A stretch of 64,000 bases of DNA, from NCBI GenBank assembly GCA_963722555.1, contig CAVRNQ010000001.1:868001-932000 (forward strand), given 5' to 3'. The DNA is from Bog-366 sp963722555 (lineage in GTDB: Bacteria > Acidobacteriota > Terriglobia > UBA7540). Each line of letters begins with the position of its first letter. Position 1 is the first letter of the stretch. This document shows positions 23,416-32,176 of this stretch, piece after piece. A program made the translations under genes and the position numbers. Below the pieces are notes generated by a model that was not told where the DNA came from, searched no databases, and saw only the letters and a list, made by a program, of their open reading frames with translations.

Positions 23416-24576
23416 ATGCCCGGCATAATCAAAGAAAGACTCTTCACTCCCGGCCCCACTCCGTTGCTGATGGAGGCGCAGGCGCGCACACTCACAGCAG
23501 CCAATGTTCACCATCGCACCGAAGCGTTTCGGAAGATCCTGACAGAAACGCTCTCCTTGCTGAAGTACTACTACGATACCCAGAACGACGTGCTGATTTT
23601 CGCCAGCTCCGGCACGGGCGCCATGGAAGGCTCCCTGACCAACCTCCTCTCGCCGGGCGAGCGCGTGCTGGTCGGCACCGCCGGCAAGTTCGGCGAGCGC
23701 TGGCTGGGACTCGCGCAGGCTTACGGCATCGAGACGGTGAAAGTCGAGTCACCCTATGGCCAGCCCGTGAACATCGAGGAGATGCAGCAGAGGCTCGCGA
23801 CCGGCGGGCCGTTCCGCGCCGTGTTCATCCAGGCGACGGAAACTTCCACTGCCGTGATGAACGACGTGCGCACGCTCGGCGAAGCGGTGAAGAATTATCC
23901 GGAAACCGCGCTCGTGGTTGACGCCATCACCGGCCTCGGCACCTCCGAGCTGCGCATCGCGGAGTGGGGGCTCGATATCGTGGTGGGCGGCTCGCAGAAG
24001 GCGGTGATGATTCCGCCCGGCCTGGCGTTTGCGAGTGTCAGCGAAAAGGCCTGGGGGCTGATCGCGAAGTCCAGGCTGCCTCGCTACTATTTCGATTTCT
24101 CGAAGGAGCGCAAGAACCAGGTGAAGGGCGAGACGGCCTACACCCCGGCCACTACGCTTATCATCAGTCTGCATGCGGCGCTCGAGTACATCCAGAAGAT
24201 CGGCCGCGAGAACCTGATTGCGAACGCCGCAATGCTGGCAGAAGCCTCGCGCGCTGCGGCGCAGGCGCTGGGGTTGAGACTCTTCGCGGCTTCCTCGCCG
24301 GCCAATGCCGCCACCGCCATTTGCGCTCCCGCCGGCCTGGACTCCGGCGCCATCGTCAAGGAATTGCGCACGCGCTTTGGTGCGATCATCGCCAACGGCC
24401 AGGGCAGCATGAAAGGCCAGATCTTCCGCTTGGCGCATCTGGGTTATTACGACATTTCTGATTTGTTCGCGGTTTTCGCGGCGCTGGAAATTGCGCTGCT
24501 GAAGTTGGGGCAGAAAGTGGAGCTCGGTTCCGGCGTGCGCGCTGTGGAAGAAATCTACTTGCGCCACGTGGCGTGA
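23416..24576 (+). CDS. Class V PLP aminotransferase (phosphoserine or alanine-glyoxylate type)
   Basis: 386 aa from the ATG at 23416 (MPGIIKERLFTPGPTP), which has AAAGGAAA upstream. The PLP lysine is Lys195 in GGSQKAVMIPPG, with the cofactor Asp169 in VVDAITGLG. Sequence resembles the serine-pyruvate/alanine-glyoxylate transaminase group, members of which act as phosphoserine aminotransferase in archaea and other lineages lacking canonical SerC. The next gene is serA on the same strand, so phosphoserine formation is the most likely role (inferred from context). Confidence 0.88.
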   Translation: MPGIIKERLFTPGPTPLLMEAQARTLTAANVHHRTEAFRKILTETLSLLKYYYDTQNDVLIFASSGTGAMEGSLTNLLSPGERVLVGTAGKFGERWLGLAQAYGIETVKVESPYGQPVNIEEMQQRLATGGPFRAVFIQATETSTAVMNDVRTLGEAVKNYPETALVVDAITGLGTSELRIAEWGLDIVVGGSQKAVMIPPGLAFASVSEKAWGLIAKSRLPRYYFDFSKERKNQVKGETAYTPATTLIISLHAALEYIQKIGRENLIANAAMLAEASRAAAQALGLRLFAASSPANAATAICAPAGLDSGAIVKELRTRFGAIIANGQGSMKGQIFRLAHLGYYDISDLFAVFAALEIALLKLGQKVELGSGVRAVEEIYLRHVA

Positions 24577-24584
24577 CAGGTGGC

Positions 24585-24730
24585 GGCTGTCATGCTGAGG
24601 GAGCGAAGCGACCGAAGAATCCCCGCAGTGAAGGGGAGAGGGTCTTCTCCACTTGACGACCGAAATCGAGAGACCCTTCGCGGAGTTTATCCTGAGCGAA
24701 GCGAACGGGCTCAGGATGACAGTGGGGAAA
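24585..24730. repeat. Degenerate GTCATGCTGAG hairpin repeat between aminotransferase gene and serA
   Basis: GGCTGTCATGCTGAGGGAGC at the left pairs with GGGCTCAGGATGACAG at the right. Internal GCGAAGCGACCGAAGAATC and TGAGCGAAGCGAACGGG words relate it to 5604-5760 and 6143-6276, but the CAGGCTGC ends are not visible. It occupies most of the spacer. Confidence 0.55.
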
Positions 24731-24794
24731 TCTTGGATTGTTCGTCACCGTGCGTTGTATTGCTGGCTGAAATCATCTACTTATACTAGGAATC

Positions 24795-26381
24795 ATGGCC
24801 ATGAAAATCCTCATAGCTGATAACGTCTCTGAAAGTGCCGTGGAAATCCTGCGGCAGGAAGAATCCTGGAACATCGTCTTCCTGCCCAAGAAGCCGGGCG
24901 CCACGGCCGCCGAGGAGATCCGCGACGCGGATGCGCTCGTCGTGCGCAGCGCCACGAAGGTCACGGCCCAACTCCTCGAGAATGCCGGACGGCTGCGCGT
25001 GATCGGCCGCGCCGGGGTGGGCGTGGATAACGTGGACCTGGACGCCGCGACGCAGAAAGGCGTGGTGGTGATGAACACGCCGGGCGGCAACGCCGTGAGC
25101 GTGGCTGAGCACACGCTGGCGCTGCTGCTGGCGCTGGCGCGCCGCATTCCGCAGGCGGACGCCTCCATGAAGAAGGGGCAATGGGAGAAGAAGAAACTCC
25201 AGGGCATGGAGGTGCGCGGCAAGACGCTGGGCCTGGTCGGGCTCGGCCAGATCGGGTCGGAAGTCGCGCGCCTCGCGAAAGCGTTGGAAATGCAAATCGT
25301 CGCTTGCGACCCCTATGTCTCATCGCTTCTGGCGGGCGAGCTGGGTTTGAAGCTGGCCTCGCTGGAGGAGGTCCTGAAGGCGGCTGACTTCCTCAGCCTG
25401 CACGCCTCCGCCACGCCCGAGACTCGCCACCTGCTCAACGCGCGGACGCTCGGGCTCACCCAGCCCGGCGTGCGCATTGTCAACTGTGCCCGCGGCGAAC
25501 TGATCGAGGAAGGCGCACTACTCGCCGCGCTCGAGAGCGGGCACGTGGCCGGCGCGGCGCTGGACGTTTTCGAATCCGAACCGCCCCGCGACCTGAAGCT
25601 GGTAAGCCACCCCAACGTCATTGCCACGCCCCACATCGCGGGCTCGACGGAAGAGGCCCAGGAAATCGTGGGCATCCGCATTGCCGAGCAGGTGCGCGAC
25701 TATCTACGGCTGGGCGTGGCGCGCAACGCCGTCAACATGCCGGCGATTTCCGCCGAGGAATTCAAGAAGCTCGAACCCTACATCCAGCTCGGGGAAAAAC
25801 TGGGTGCGTTTCTGGCGCAGATCGCCGGCGAAAGAATCCGCGAGGTGCGCATCAGTTACGATGGCGGGTTGGCAGAACTGAACACGCACCTGGTGAAGAA
25901 CGCCGTGCTCAAGGGAGTCCTCTCGCACGCGCTCTCCCAGCCCGTGAACCTGGTCAACGCCGGGGCGCTCGCACAGCAACGCGGCATGGAGGTGGCGGAA
26001 CTGCGCAGCGCGCGGCGGGCGGCGTTCTCCAACTCGCTGGGGATCGCTCTGGCCACCGAAACTGAATCCGCCTCCGCTCTGGGCATGGTGGGCCTGCGCG
26101 GCACGCCCCACATTCTGGGCATCAACGAAATCGATATCGAAGCGCCCCTGCGTGGCGTCATCCTCTTTATCCGCAACCAGGATGTGCCGGGCGTGATCGG
26201 GCGGGTGGGCACAATTCTCGGCGACCGCAAAATCAATATCGCCACCTTTACCCTGGGACGTAACCCGCAAACCCAGCAGGCCATCGGCCTGGTCAACGTT
26301 GACAATCGCGTGCCCGACGAGGTAGTGGAGGAAATCCGCGCCATCCCTGCCGTGCGCATGGTGCGCGTCGTGGAAGTCTGA
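24795..26381 (+). CDS. serA: D-3-phosphoglycerate dehydrogenase
   Basis: First step of serine synthesis: 3-phosphoglycerate to 3-phosphohydroxypyruvate with NAD. 528 aa, the long form with substrate/NAD domains (GLVGLGQIGSEVARL around 146-160; RSATKV and GRAGVGVDNVDL near the N-terminus), an intervening ASB domain and a C-terminal ACT domain (about 455-528, RNQDVPGVIGRVGTILGD) that commonly binds serine for feedback. The catalytic-His region is TPHIAGSTEEAQE. Follows the putative phosphoserine aminotransferase gene. Confidence 0.96.
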   Translation: MAMKILIADNVSESAVEILRQEESWNIVFLPKKPGATAAEEIRDADALVVRSATKVTAQLLENAGRLRVIGRAGVGVDNVDLDAATQKGVVVMNTPGGNAVSVAEHTLALLLALARRIPQADASMKKGQWEKKKLQGMEVRGKTLGLVGLGQIGSEVARLAKALEMQIVACDPYVSSLLAGELGLKLASLEEVLKAADFLSLHASATPETRHLLNARTLGLTQPGVRIVNCARGELIEEGALLAALESGHVAGAALDVFESEPPRDLKLVSHPNVIATPHIAGSTEEAQEIVGIRIAEQVRDYLRLGVARNAVNMPAISAEEFKKLEPYIQLGEKLGAFLAQIAGERIREVRISYDGGLAELNTHLVKNAVLKGVLSHALSQPVNLVNAGALAQQRGMEVAELRSARRAAFSNSLGIALATETESASALGMVGLRGTPHILGINEIDIEAPLRGVILFIRNQDVPGVIGRVGTILGDRKINIATFTLGRNPQTQQAIGLVNVDNRVPDEVVEEIRAIPAVRMVRVVEV

Positions 26382-26436
26382 AGGATGGCGCCGCCCTGGC
26401 AGTTTAGTGAAAACTCGGCACGGCCGTCATTAAATC

Positions 26437-26895
26437 ATGCGGGTTTGGGTCTTTAAGATCAACACCAAGCGCGGGTGGGAATTCGACCAGTATTTCCGCG
26501 CTCGCGCCCGTGGCGTCTGCGAAATGGGTGACGAAGGTTGGATTCGCAGCGCCTCGAGCCTGCGCTATCTGCGCGAAGAAGTGAAGCGCGGAGATTTTTT
26601 TCTTTGCTATGAGGTCGATCGCAAGCAGGCGGTGGGCGTGGCCCGCGCCGCTTCCGATGGCCGTGACGTCGGCCTGGGATCGCTGGTCGATTTCTGCCCG
26701 CCGCGCGAGGCCGTGCGCTTCGAGAGTCCTCTCACCCGCCAGCCGGACCTTGACCACATTCTGGCCTTCAGCCCTCAACGCGGGCGCGGCACGGTGCAGA
26801 AGATCGACGCCGACGAATTCCGTCGGCTGCGTATCATCATGCTGCGAAAGAATCCCGGTCAGGCGAGACAGTTGCGCCGCCTGCTGGGCGGTTGA
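26437..26895 (+). CDS. EVE-like (PUA-fold) domain protein
   Basis: 152 aa. The pattern WVFKINTKRGWEFDQYF, then a KRGDFFLCYEVDRKQAVGVARAAS strand-turn-strand and VDFCPPREAV, resembles EVE/PUA-like modified-base-binding domains. Such proteins read modified nucleotides in RNA or DNA in other systems, and nothing here shows the ligand. It follows serA by about 55 bases and precedes the purine permease by about 30 bases, all on the plus strand. Confidence 0.6.
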   Translation: MRVWVFKINTKRGWEFDQYFRARARGVCEMGDEGWIRSASSLRYLREEVKRGDFFLCYEVDRKQAVGVARAASDGRDVGLGSLVDFCPPREAVRFESPLTRQPDLDHILAFSPQRGRGTVQKIDADEFRRLRIIMLRKNPGQARQLRRLLGG

Positions 26896-26924
26896 TAGCT
26901 GACCGCCGAATTCCGCATCCTCTG

Positions 26925-28268
26925 ATGAACCGCATCGCACGTTTCTTCAAGCTCGAGGAACACGGCACCACCATCCAGCGCGAGGTCGTGGGCGGCACCA
27001 CCACCTTCCTCGCGATGTCTTACATCATCTTTGTGCAGCCGGGTGTGCTGGCGCTGGCGGGAATGAACTTTCAGGCGGTGCTCACGGCCACCTGTCTTTC
27101 CGCAGCCGTGGCCACACTGCTCATGGGGCTCGCGGCGAATTACCCCGTGGCGCTCGCGCCGGGTATGGGCGAGAACTTTTTCTTCGTCTATACGCTCTGT
27201 GGCGCTGTTCCCCTGGGGTTCGGCCTCACCTGGCAGCAGGCGCTCGCCGCGGTGCTGCTGGCGGGGCTCTTCTTCGCCGCCATCACCCTCACCGGCCTGC
27301 GCGCGCAAATCGTGAACTCCATTCCCAACTCCCTCAAGTGCAGCATCGCGGCGGGCATCGGCTTGTTCATCACCTTCATCGGACTCCAGTTTGGCGGGCT
27401 GGTCGCATCCTCGCCGGGGACGCTCGTGCGCCTGGGCAATCTGCGCCAACCCGCCGTGCTGGTAAGCGTCCTGGGCGTGCTTCTGATGCTGGTGCTGCTG
27501 GGGTTTGGGGTGCGCGGGGCCATCCTGATCGGCATTCTCGCCACCACAGTCCTCGCCGCACTCTTCGGCCTGGTGCATTATCAGGGAATATTCTCGGCCC
27601 AACTGCACCTCGCGCCGACGTTCTGGAAATTCGATCTGCGCGGCCTGCTCGGCGTTTCGCCCGCGCGCTTCGGCGCGGCGATTTTTGTGCTGTTCTACCT
27701 GGCGCTCTTCGACACGGTGGGAACGCTGGTAGGGGTGGGGCAGCAGGCAGGCTTGCTGCGGGATGGCAAGTTGCCGCGCGTCGATCGCGCGCTCTTCTCC
27801 GACGCCGTGGGGACAAGTGTGGGCGCGGCCCTGGGAACTTCCACGATCGCCTGCTACATCGAATCCGCCGCAGGAGTTTCAGACGGCGCGCGCACGGGGC
27901 TGGCGAGCGTGGTGACCGGCCTGCTGCTCGCTGCTTCCCTCTTCTTCAGCCCGCTGGCGGCCATGATTGGTGGCGGGGTCAAGGTGGGCCCGGCGGTGCT
28001 CTATCCCACGCTCGCGCCCGCGCTGATTGTGGTGGGCTCCATGATGCTCAAAACCCTGCGCGAGCTCAAATGGGATGACCCCACCGAATACCTGCCCGCC
28101 TTCCTCGTGCTGGTGGGAATTCCGCTCACCTTCAGCGTGGCCGATGGCATCGCCTTCGGGCTGATCTCCTACGCCGTCGGCAAGCTTGCCACCGGACGCT
28201 GGCGCGAATGCCCCCTGCTCACTTACATCTTCGCCGCACTCTTCGTGGTGCAATTCTTGATCCTCTAA
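26925..28268 (+). CDS. NCS2-family purine permease (AzgA/PbuG type)
   Basis: 447 aa from the ATG at 26925 (MNRIARFFKLEEHGTTIQRE). Multi-pass membrane protein with AzgA signatures: EVVGGTTTFLAMSYIIFVQP, APGMGENFFF, SLKCSIAAGIGLFITFIG and GTSTIACYIESAAGVSDGAR. Family members take up adenine, guanine or hypoxanthine by proton symport. The spacing to the EVE-like gene suggests co-transcription. Confidence 0.92.
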   Translation: MNRIARFFKLEEHGTTIQREVVGGTTTFLAMSYIIFVQPGVLALAGMNFQAVLTATCLSAAVATLLMGLAANYPVALAPGMGENFFFVYTLCGAVPLGFGLTWQQALAAVLLAGLFFAAITLTGLRAQIVNSIPNSLKCSIAAGIGLFITFIGLQFGGLVASSPGTLVRLGNLRQPAVLVSVLGVLLMLVLLGFGVRGAILIGILATTVLAALFGLVHYQGIFSAQLHLAPTFWKFDLRGLLGVSPARFGAAIFVLFYLALFDTVGTLVGVGQQAGLLRDGKLPRVDRALFSDAVGTSVGAALGTSTIACYIESAAGVSDGARTGLASVVTGLLLAASLFFSPLAAMIGGGVKVGPAVLYPTLAPALIVVGSMMLKTLRELKWDDPTEYLPAFLVLVGIPLTFSVADGIAFGLISYAVGKLATGRWRECPLLTYIFAALFVVQFLIL

Positions 28269-28288
28269 CCACAATATGGGGCGGCGTG

Positions 28289-29332
28289 CTACACCACTGC
28301 CGCGGCGTTCTGTGTGGCGCGCGCCTGCTTCCAAATGTCGAAATATGGTTTCAATTCGCTCATCATGGCCTGGAATTGCGGGAAGCTGAGTGACTGTGCG
28401 CCGTCGCTCATGGCCTTTTCCGGGCAGGGGTGGACTTCCACAATCAAGCCGTCCGCGCCGATGGCCACCGCCGCGCGCGAGAGCGCCGGCACCAGGCTCT
28501 GCCGGCCCGTGGCGTGGCTGGGATCGACGATCACCGGCAGGTGGGTCAGCTCATTCAGCACCGGTACGGCGGAGATGTCGCAGGTGTTGCGGGTGGCGGT
28601 CTCAAAGGTGCGGATGCCGCGCTCGCACAGGATGACGTTGGGATTGCCGTGCGCGGTGATGTACTCGGCCGACATCAGCAATTCCTTGATGGTGGAGCTC
28701 ATGCCGCGCTTGAGCAGCACCGGCCGCGGGCAGCGGCCCAGCACCTTGAGCAGTGCGAAGTTCTGCATATTGCGCGCGCCCACTTGCACGATGTCCGCGT
28801 ACTCGGCCACCAGCGGAACGTCCGGCTCGCTCATGACCTCCGTGACGATGGCGAGGCCGGTGGCCGCGCGCGCCTTGGCCAGCAGCTTCAGTCCTTCGAC
28901 TTCCAGGCCCTGGAAGTCGTAGGGCGAGGTGCGGGGCTTGAAAGCGCCGCCGCGCAGGATCTTCCCGCCCACGGAGGCCACGAACTCAGCCGCGTCCATG
29001 ATCTGCTTCTCGCTCTCCACCGAGCAGGGGCCGGCCATCACCACGAACTGATCACCCCCGATAGAGACACCGTTGATGGGAATTCGTGTGCGCTCCTGCT
29101 TGAATTCCTTGCTCACAAATTTGAAGGGCGAGGAAATTCGCATGGCGCTCGCGACCCCGGGTGCAACTTCGATCGCTTCCAAGCAGGCAGTAACATCGCC
29201 CACTCCGATCACCCCGATCACCACGCGCTCTTCGCCCTGAATGGAGTGAACCTTGTAGCCAAATTCGCGGATCCGCTCGAAGACATGTTCGATCTGCTCT
29301 TTGGTGGCATTCGGCTTCATGGAGATAATCAT
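28289..29332 (-). CDS. aroF: 3-deoxy-7-phosphoheptulonate (DAHP) synthase, type I-beta
   Basis: First enzyme of the shikimate pathway, joining PEP and erythrose-4-phosphate. 347 aa. An N-terminal ferredoxin-like domain (1-90; allosteric domain in the Thermotoga enzyme) precedes the barrel with GPCSVES (101-107, metal ligand Cys103), FKPRTSPYDFQG (131-142), EVMSEPDVP and DPSHATGRQS. It is convergent with the purine permease. Upstream lies an apparent attenuator with a leader peptide rich in Phe, Tyr and Trp, so both transcription and activity are likely controlled by aromatic amino acids. Confidence 0.96.
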   Translation of the reverse strand: MIISMKPNATKEQIEHVFERIREFGYKVHSIQGEERVVIGVIGVGDVTACLEAIEVAPGVASAMRISSPFKFVSKEFKQERTRIPINGVSIGGDQFVVMAGPCSVESEKQIMDAAEFVASVGGKILRGGAFKPRTSPYDFQGLEVEGLKLLAKARAATGLAIVTEVMSEPDVPLVAEYADIVQVGARNMQNFALLKVLGRCPRPVLLKRGMSSTIKELLMSAEYITAHGNPNVILCERGIRTFETATRNTCDISAVPVLNELTHLPVIVDPSHATGRQSLVPALSRAAVAIGADGLIVEVHPCPEKAMSDGAQSLSFPQFQAMMSELKPYFDIWKQARATQNAAAVV

Positions 29333-29350
29333 TGCTGCCTTCCTCCTCCC

Positions 29351-29383
29351 AAAACGAAAAAGCCCACTCGCTGGGAGTGGGCT
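29351..29383 (-). terminator. Intrinsic terminator (attenuator) before aroF
   Basis: On the minus strand AGCCCACTC and GAGTGGGCT form a 9-bp stem with a 5-base loop (29361-29383), followed by TTTTCGTTTT. It lies between the leader peptide and the aroF start codon, only about 20 bases from the latter, so read-through must be regulated for aroF to be expressed from the upstream promoter. Confidence 0.88.
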
Positions 29384-29426
29384 GGCCTTACTTCGATCTC
29401 TTTTCCCCGTTCAGACCAACGCCACT

Positions 29427-29498
29427 CTACCGGTTTGGAGCAAAGCCCCAAAACCGGTAACTAAAGTACCAAAACGAGTTGGCGTAAGTCCTGAACAT
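29427..29498 (-). CDS. Aromatic leader peptide of the aroF attenuator
   Basis: 23 codons from ATG at 29498 to TAG. The peptide is MFRTYANSFWYFSYRFW followed by GFAPNR: five Phe, three Tyr and two Trp. No ribosome-binding site stands at a normal distance, but the predicted transcription start of the promoter at 29507-29535 falls within about three bases of the ATG, so the peptide is probably translated leaderless. The stop codon overlaps GAGTGG (29422-29427), which can pair with CCACTC in the 5' arm of the terminator. Stalling at aromatic codons would leave it free to form an antiterminator. All this is read from sequence. The mechanism is inferred from trp/phe-type attenuation. Confidence 0.8.
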   Translation of the reverse strand: MFRTYANSFWYFSYRFWGFAPNR

Positions 29499-29506
29499 CA
29501 AAAGGC

Positions 29507-29535
29507 AGTATATAGCAACTCCTTCGAGGCCGCAA
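29507..29535 (-). promoter_or_regulatory. Sigma-70-type promoter for the aroF leader
   Basis: Minus strand TTGCGG (29535-29530), 17-base spacer, TATACT (29512-29507). Expected transcription start near 29499-29501, at the leader ATG. Confidence 0.7.
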
Positions 29536-29629
29536 GGCTTCCCTGCGAGTTTCCGATTCTTCAGGGTCGCGCCGGGAAAGGGGGATCGATGGCACGCGTG
29601 GGGTAGGCAGGATCCATCTTCAAAAGAAC

Positions 29630-29870
29630 GGGGCCTCCTTAGCGGAGGCCCCAATCGTCCAGTCAGTTGACGGTCCGAAAGTGGTGAGCGGGAGAGAGGA
29701 GCCCCTCATAGCTTTGCTCTCACCCGTCCCACCACCGTCCGGAGCCCTTCAGGGAACCCTTCCGGCGGTCCGATCGACCGTCAGGTCCAGCCCGCAGATG
29801 AATTCGCTGGAGGCTGGAATTTCCGCCGGATCCGTTCCCCTGCTAAGCAGTACTCCTTTCGTCTCACACA
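29630..29870 (-). ncRNA. Candidate structured RNA ending in a terminator hairpin
   Basis: On the minus strand AGGGGAAC and CCGGCGG (about 29830-29850) pair with CCGCCGG and GTTCCCT about 90 bases downstream, leaving small internal loops. A second helix joins GTGGTG...GGGTGAGAG with CTCTCTCCC...CACCAC. Last comes GGGGCCTCC/GGAGGCCCC (29630-29652) followed by TTCTTTT. This could be a small RNA, a leader or the remains of a 3' region. It matches no family I can name securely. The rest of the gap 29653-30196 has no gene. Confidence 0.4.
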
Positions 29871-30196
29871 CAATCCATGAGACGACTTGGTTGGGGTCTC
29901 GACCCAAACCCCCGTTGAATCCCATCTTAGAAACGCTCTGGACCGCGGGTCAAGGGGCAGTGGGGGGAGAAAGCAAAATAGTTCTGAGGGCTACGCAGCC
30001 TGCTGCGTCGATTGCCGGAAAGACCCAAGATATCGTATGGCAGGCGATTTCTATGTGGTGAGTTGAGCGACCCTGGCCCGAAGTCCTCACCACGGAAGGG
30101 AAGGGCGGCCTTAACCCGCGCATCCTGCGGCCCGAAGAAAATCGCGCCGCGTGGTGAGAAATCGGGGCTGGGCGCGCCACACTCGCTCGCCGCGTC

Positions 30197-31729
30197 TTAC
30201 TTGCTTACGCCGCGCTTTCCCGCCACCCAGTCATCCCACTGGCCGAGACCCTTCATCTGCTCATCCAGCTTCGTGTCGCGCAGAAGTTTCTCCACTTCCG
30301 CGCGCGTCTGGTGTCGAGCCGGAGGCTCGGGACGTTCCGCCAGTCCCCACACCAGCACCGCGGCGAGGGCGGCATTCGTCCGGGCTTGGCGGCCATTTAC
30401 AACATCATAAACATCTGACTCGGCATGGTAATTGGGAAGGTACGGAGCCCACTCCTGCCTGCCGACCAGGTTGGGAACTCCCGAGATGAGGAAATCGAAG
30501 TTGTCGGTGCCATCGATGGCCTCCAAGGTATCGTCGGCCGCTGCGAGGCCCGCAACCGCGGCGAGCGCCTGGTCAATGGGCCGGCGCAGATCCTCGCGGC
30601 CGTTAAGATAGAAGCCCGTGATGCGGCCGGAGCCCGTGTCGAACTCGATCATGACGACGTGCCGGCTGATTTCCGCGGCGTGTCGCAGGACATACGCCGC
30701 AGAGCCGAGCATGCCCTGTTCTTCGCCCGTGAAGAGCACAAAGCGCACGGTGCGGCGCGGCACGAGGCCCAGGGCCTGGAAGCTGCGCGCCACGTCGATG
30801 ACCAGGGTGGCATTCACGCCGTCGTCCTCCGCGCCGGTGCCCAGGTCCCAGGAATCCAGGTGCGCCCCGATCAGCACAATCTCTTCGGGTTTCTCGCGGC
30901 CGCGAATTTCCGCCACGACGTTGCGCGCTCGAAAGGGGCCACCCACGCGGCTGGGAAGGTCCAGCCGCAGCCGAACCTCGCCGCGGTCCGCGAGGCGCGC
31001 CAGTCGCGCGGCGTGCTCGCGTGCCACGATGGCGGTGGGAAGGGGAACGACCTCGCCCCCCATCCCCATGGGGTGGCGGTAGAGCAGCAGGTGCGGCTGC
31101 GCGGACTGCACGAGCAAGGCTGCCACGCCGGCTCTCTGGGCCGCCGCGAGCAGCGGACCGTCGCGCGTGTACTCGGCAAACAGATCGCCTTCGGTCTTCA
31201 TCTCCGGCGAGAGCACCAGGGCGATCGAGCCGCGCGCCCCGTCGCCCAGGCGATCGAAGGCCTCCCGGCTGCCGTCGCCGGCATTCACGAGTCGAGCCTC
31301 CAGGGCGTGCCCGCCGGGCGTGGGAGCAGTCGAGGGAGCCGCGGCGACGCGGACCGGAAACTCGACGGGCGCCAGGCATTCCGCCTGATCATGACCTCCT
31401 GCCCAGGAGCCGGGGATGGTGTAAGGTTCTGTCCACACGGAATTCACGCCTGCGGCGCGGAAGCGGGCCACCGCCCAATCCACGGCACGCTCGCAGGCCG
31501 GGGAGCCAGTCGGCCGGCCGCCGATGCCGTCACACAGTTCGCGCAGGTCGTCGAGCAGCGGCGTCGCGCCCAACTCGCGCCCCGCGAGGAGTTCGGCCGC
31601 GCCCGTTTCCGCGCCCGGCGCCCGCGCCGCACCCCGGGGCTGCGCGGCAGGCGTCCCAAACCAAAACGCTGCCCAGGCGCAGAGCAGGGCAAGGGTAAAC
31701 AGAGCTTGGCGTGAGACAGTCTTGGGCAT
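30197..31729 (-). CDS. Exported M28-family metallopeptidase with PA domain
   Basis: From the ATG at 31729 (MPKTVSRQALFTLALLCAW) the protein has 510 aa: a signal peptide, a PA-like inserted domain in the first half (GARGSIALVLSPEMKTEGDL, GVAALLVQSAQPH), and an M28 zinc peptidase domain. Metal-site motifs are IGAHLDSWDLGTGAEDDGVN, FTGEEQGMLGS and IEFDTGSG, with a later HAESDVYD. Members are aminopeptidases or carboxypeptidases that act outside the cytoplasm. Upstream and downstream spacers contain repeats, so it is probably a single-gene unit. Confidence 0.92.
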   Translation of the reverse strand: MPKTVSRQALFTLALLCAWAAFWFGTPAAQPRGAARAPGAETGAAELLAGRELGATPLLDDLRELCDGIGGRPTGSPACERAVDWAVARFRAAGVNSVWTEPYTIPGSWAGGHDQAECLAPVEFPVRVAAAPSTAPTPGGHALEARLVNAGDGSREAFDRLGDGARGSIALVLSPEMKTEGDLFAEYTRDGPLLAAAQRAGVAALLVQSAQPHLLLYRHPMGMGGEVVPLPTAIVAREHAARLARLADRGEVRLRLDLPSRVGGPFRARNVVAEIRGREKPEEIVLIGAHLDSWDLGTGAEDDGVNATLVIDVARSFQALGLVPRRTVRFVLFTGEEQGMLGSAAYVLRHAAEISRHVVMIEFDTGSGRITGFYLNGREDLRRPIDQALAAVAGLAAADDTLEAIDGTDNFDFLISGVPNLVGRQEWAPYLPNYHAESDVYDVVNGRQARTNAALAAVLVWGLAERPEPPARHQTRAEVEKLLRDTKLDEQMKGLGQWDDWVAGKRGVSK

Positions 31730-31892
31730 GGATTCTCCCCTCCAGGGGCAGGCCCAGCAGCCACGTGGAGGTAGCAAGGGTCCCCGCGACAAGAAGGCCG
31801 TAAGTTTCGAACTTTACCACAACGCCTTCTTACTGGGTCACGCAGACATCGTTTTGAAGCTGTGAAATAATCCCTGGATGGGCAAAAGCATT

Positions 31893-31980
31893 TCACGCAA
31901 AGGCGCAAAGCCGCAGAAGGCGCAAAGAAAACAAAGCAGTTGTTCTTTGCGAGTCTTTGCGCCTTGGCGTCTTTGCGTGA
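31893..31980. repeat. Inverted repeat of CGCAAAGGCGCAAAG words
   Basis: TCACGCAAAGGCGCAAAG at the left is inverted as CTTTGCGCCTTGGCGTCTTTGCGTGA at the right, with extra GGCGCAAAGAAAAC/GTTCTTTGCG pairing inside. A long imperfect hairpin with no coding potential, in the 1.1-kb gene-poor gap upstream of the M28 gene. Confidence 0.65.
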
Positions 31981-32176
31981 GATTGTTTATTTTTTCACGA
32001 CTTCTTTGGAATGTTGGCAGCGAACTGTGTGGCATAGCGCGATTAGCCCATTTCCTTTCAACAACATTCTGCCTTCGCCCTGAATTACCGCGCAACCCGT
32101 GCATTTTCCGCTAAAAAGCCCGATCGATTTTCTTCCATTATCGCGAAATTTGTGAATTATCGGCCCAAAAGCCCGA

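Noticed and set aside
29660..29870. T-box riboswitch upstream of aroF
   Set aside because: AGTA and GGTGG words and a terminator are present, but the conserved T-box stretch and a convincing specifier loop are not. The segment also terminates before the aroF leader promoter.
29681..30061. 126-codon plus-strand ORF near the structured segment
   Set aside because: No ribosome-binding site or domain. The sequence is better explained by the minus-strand hairpins.
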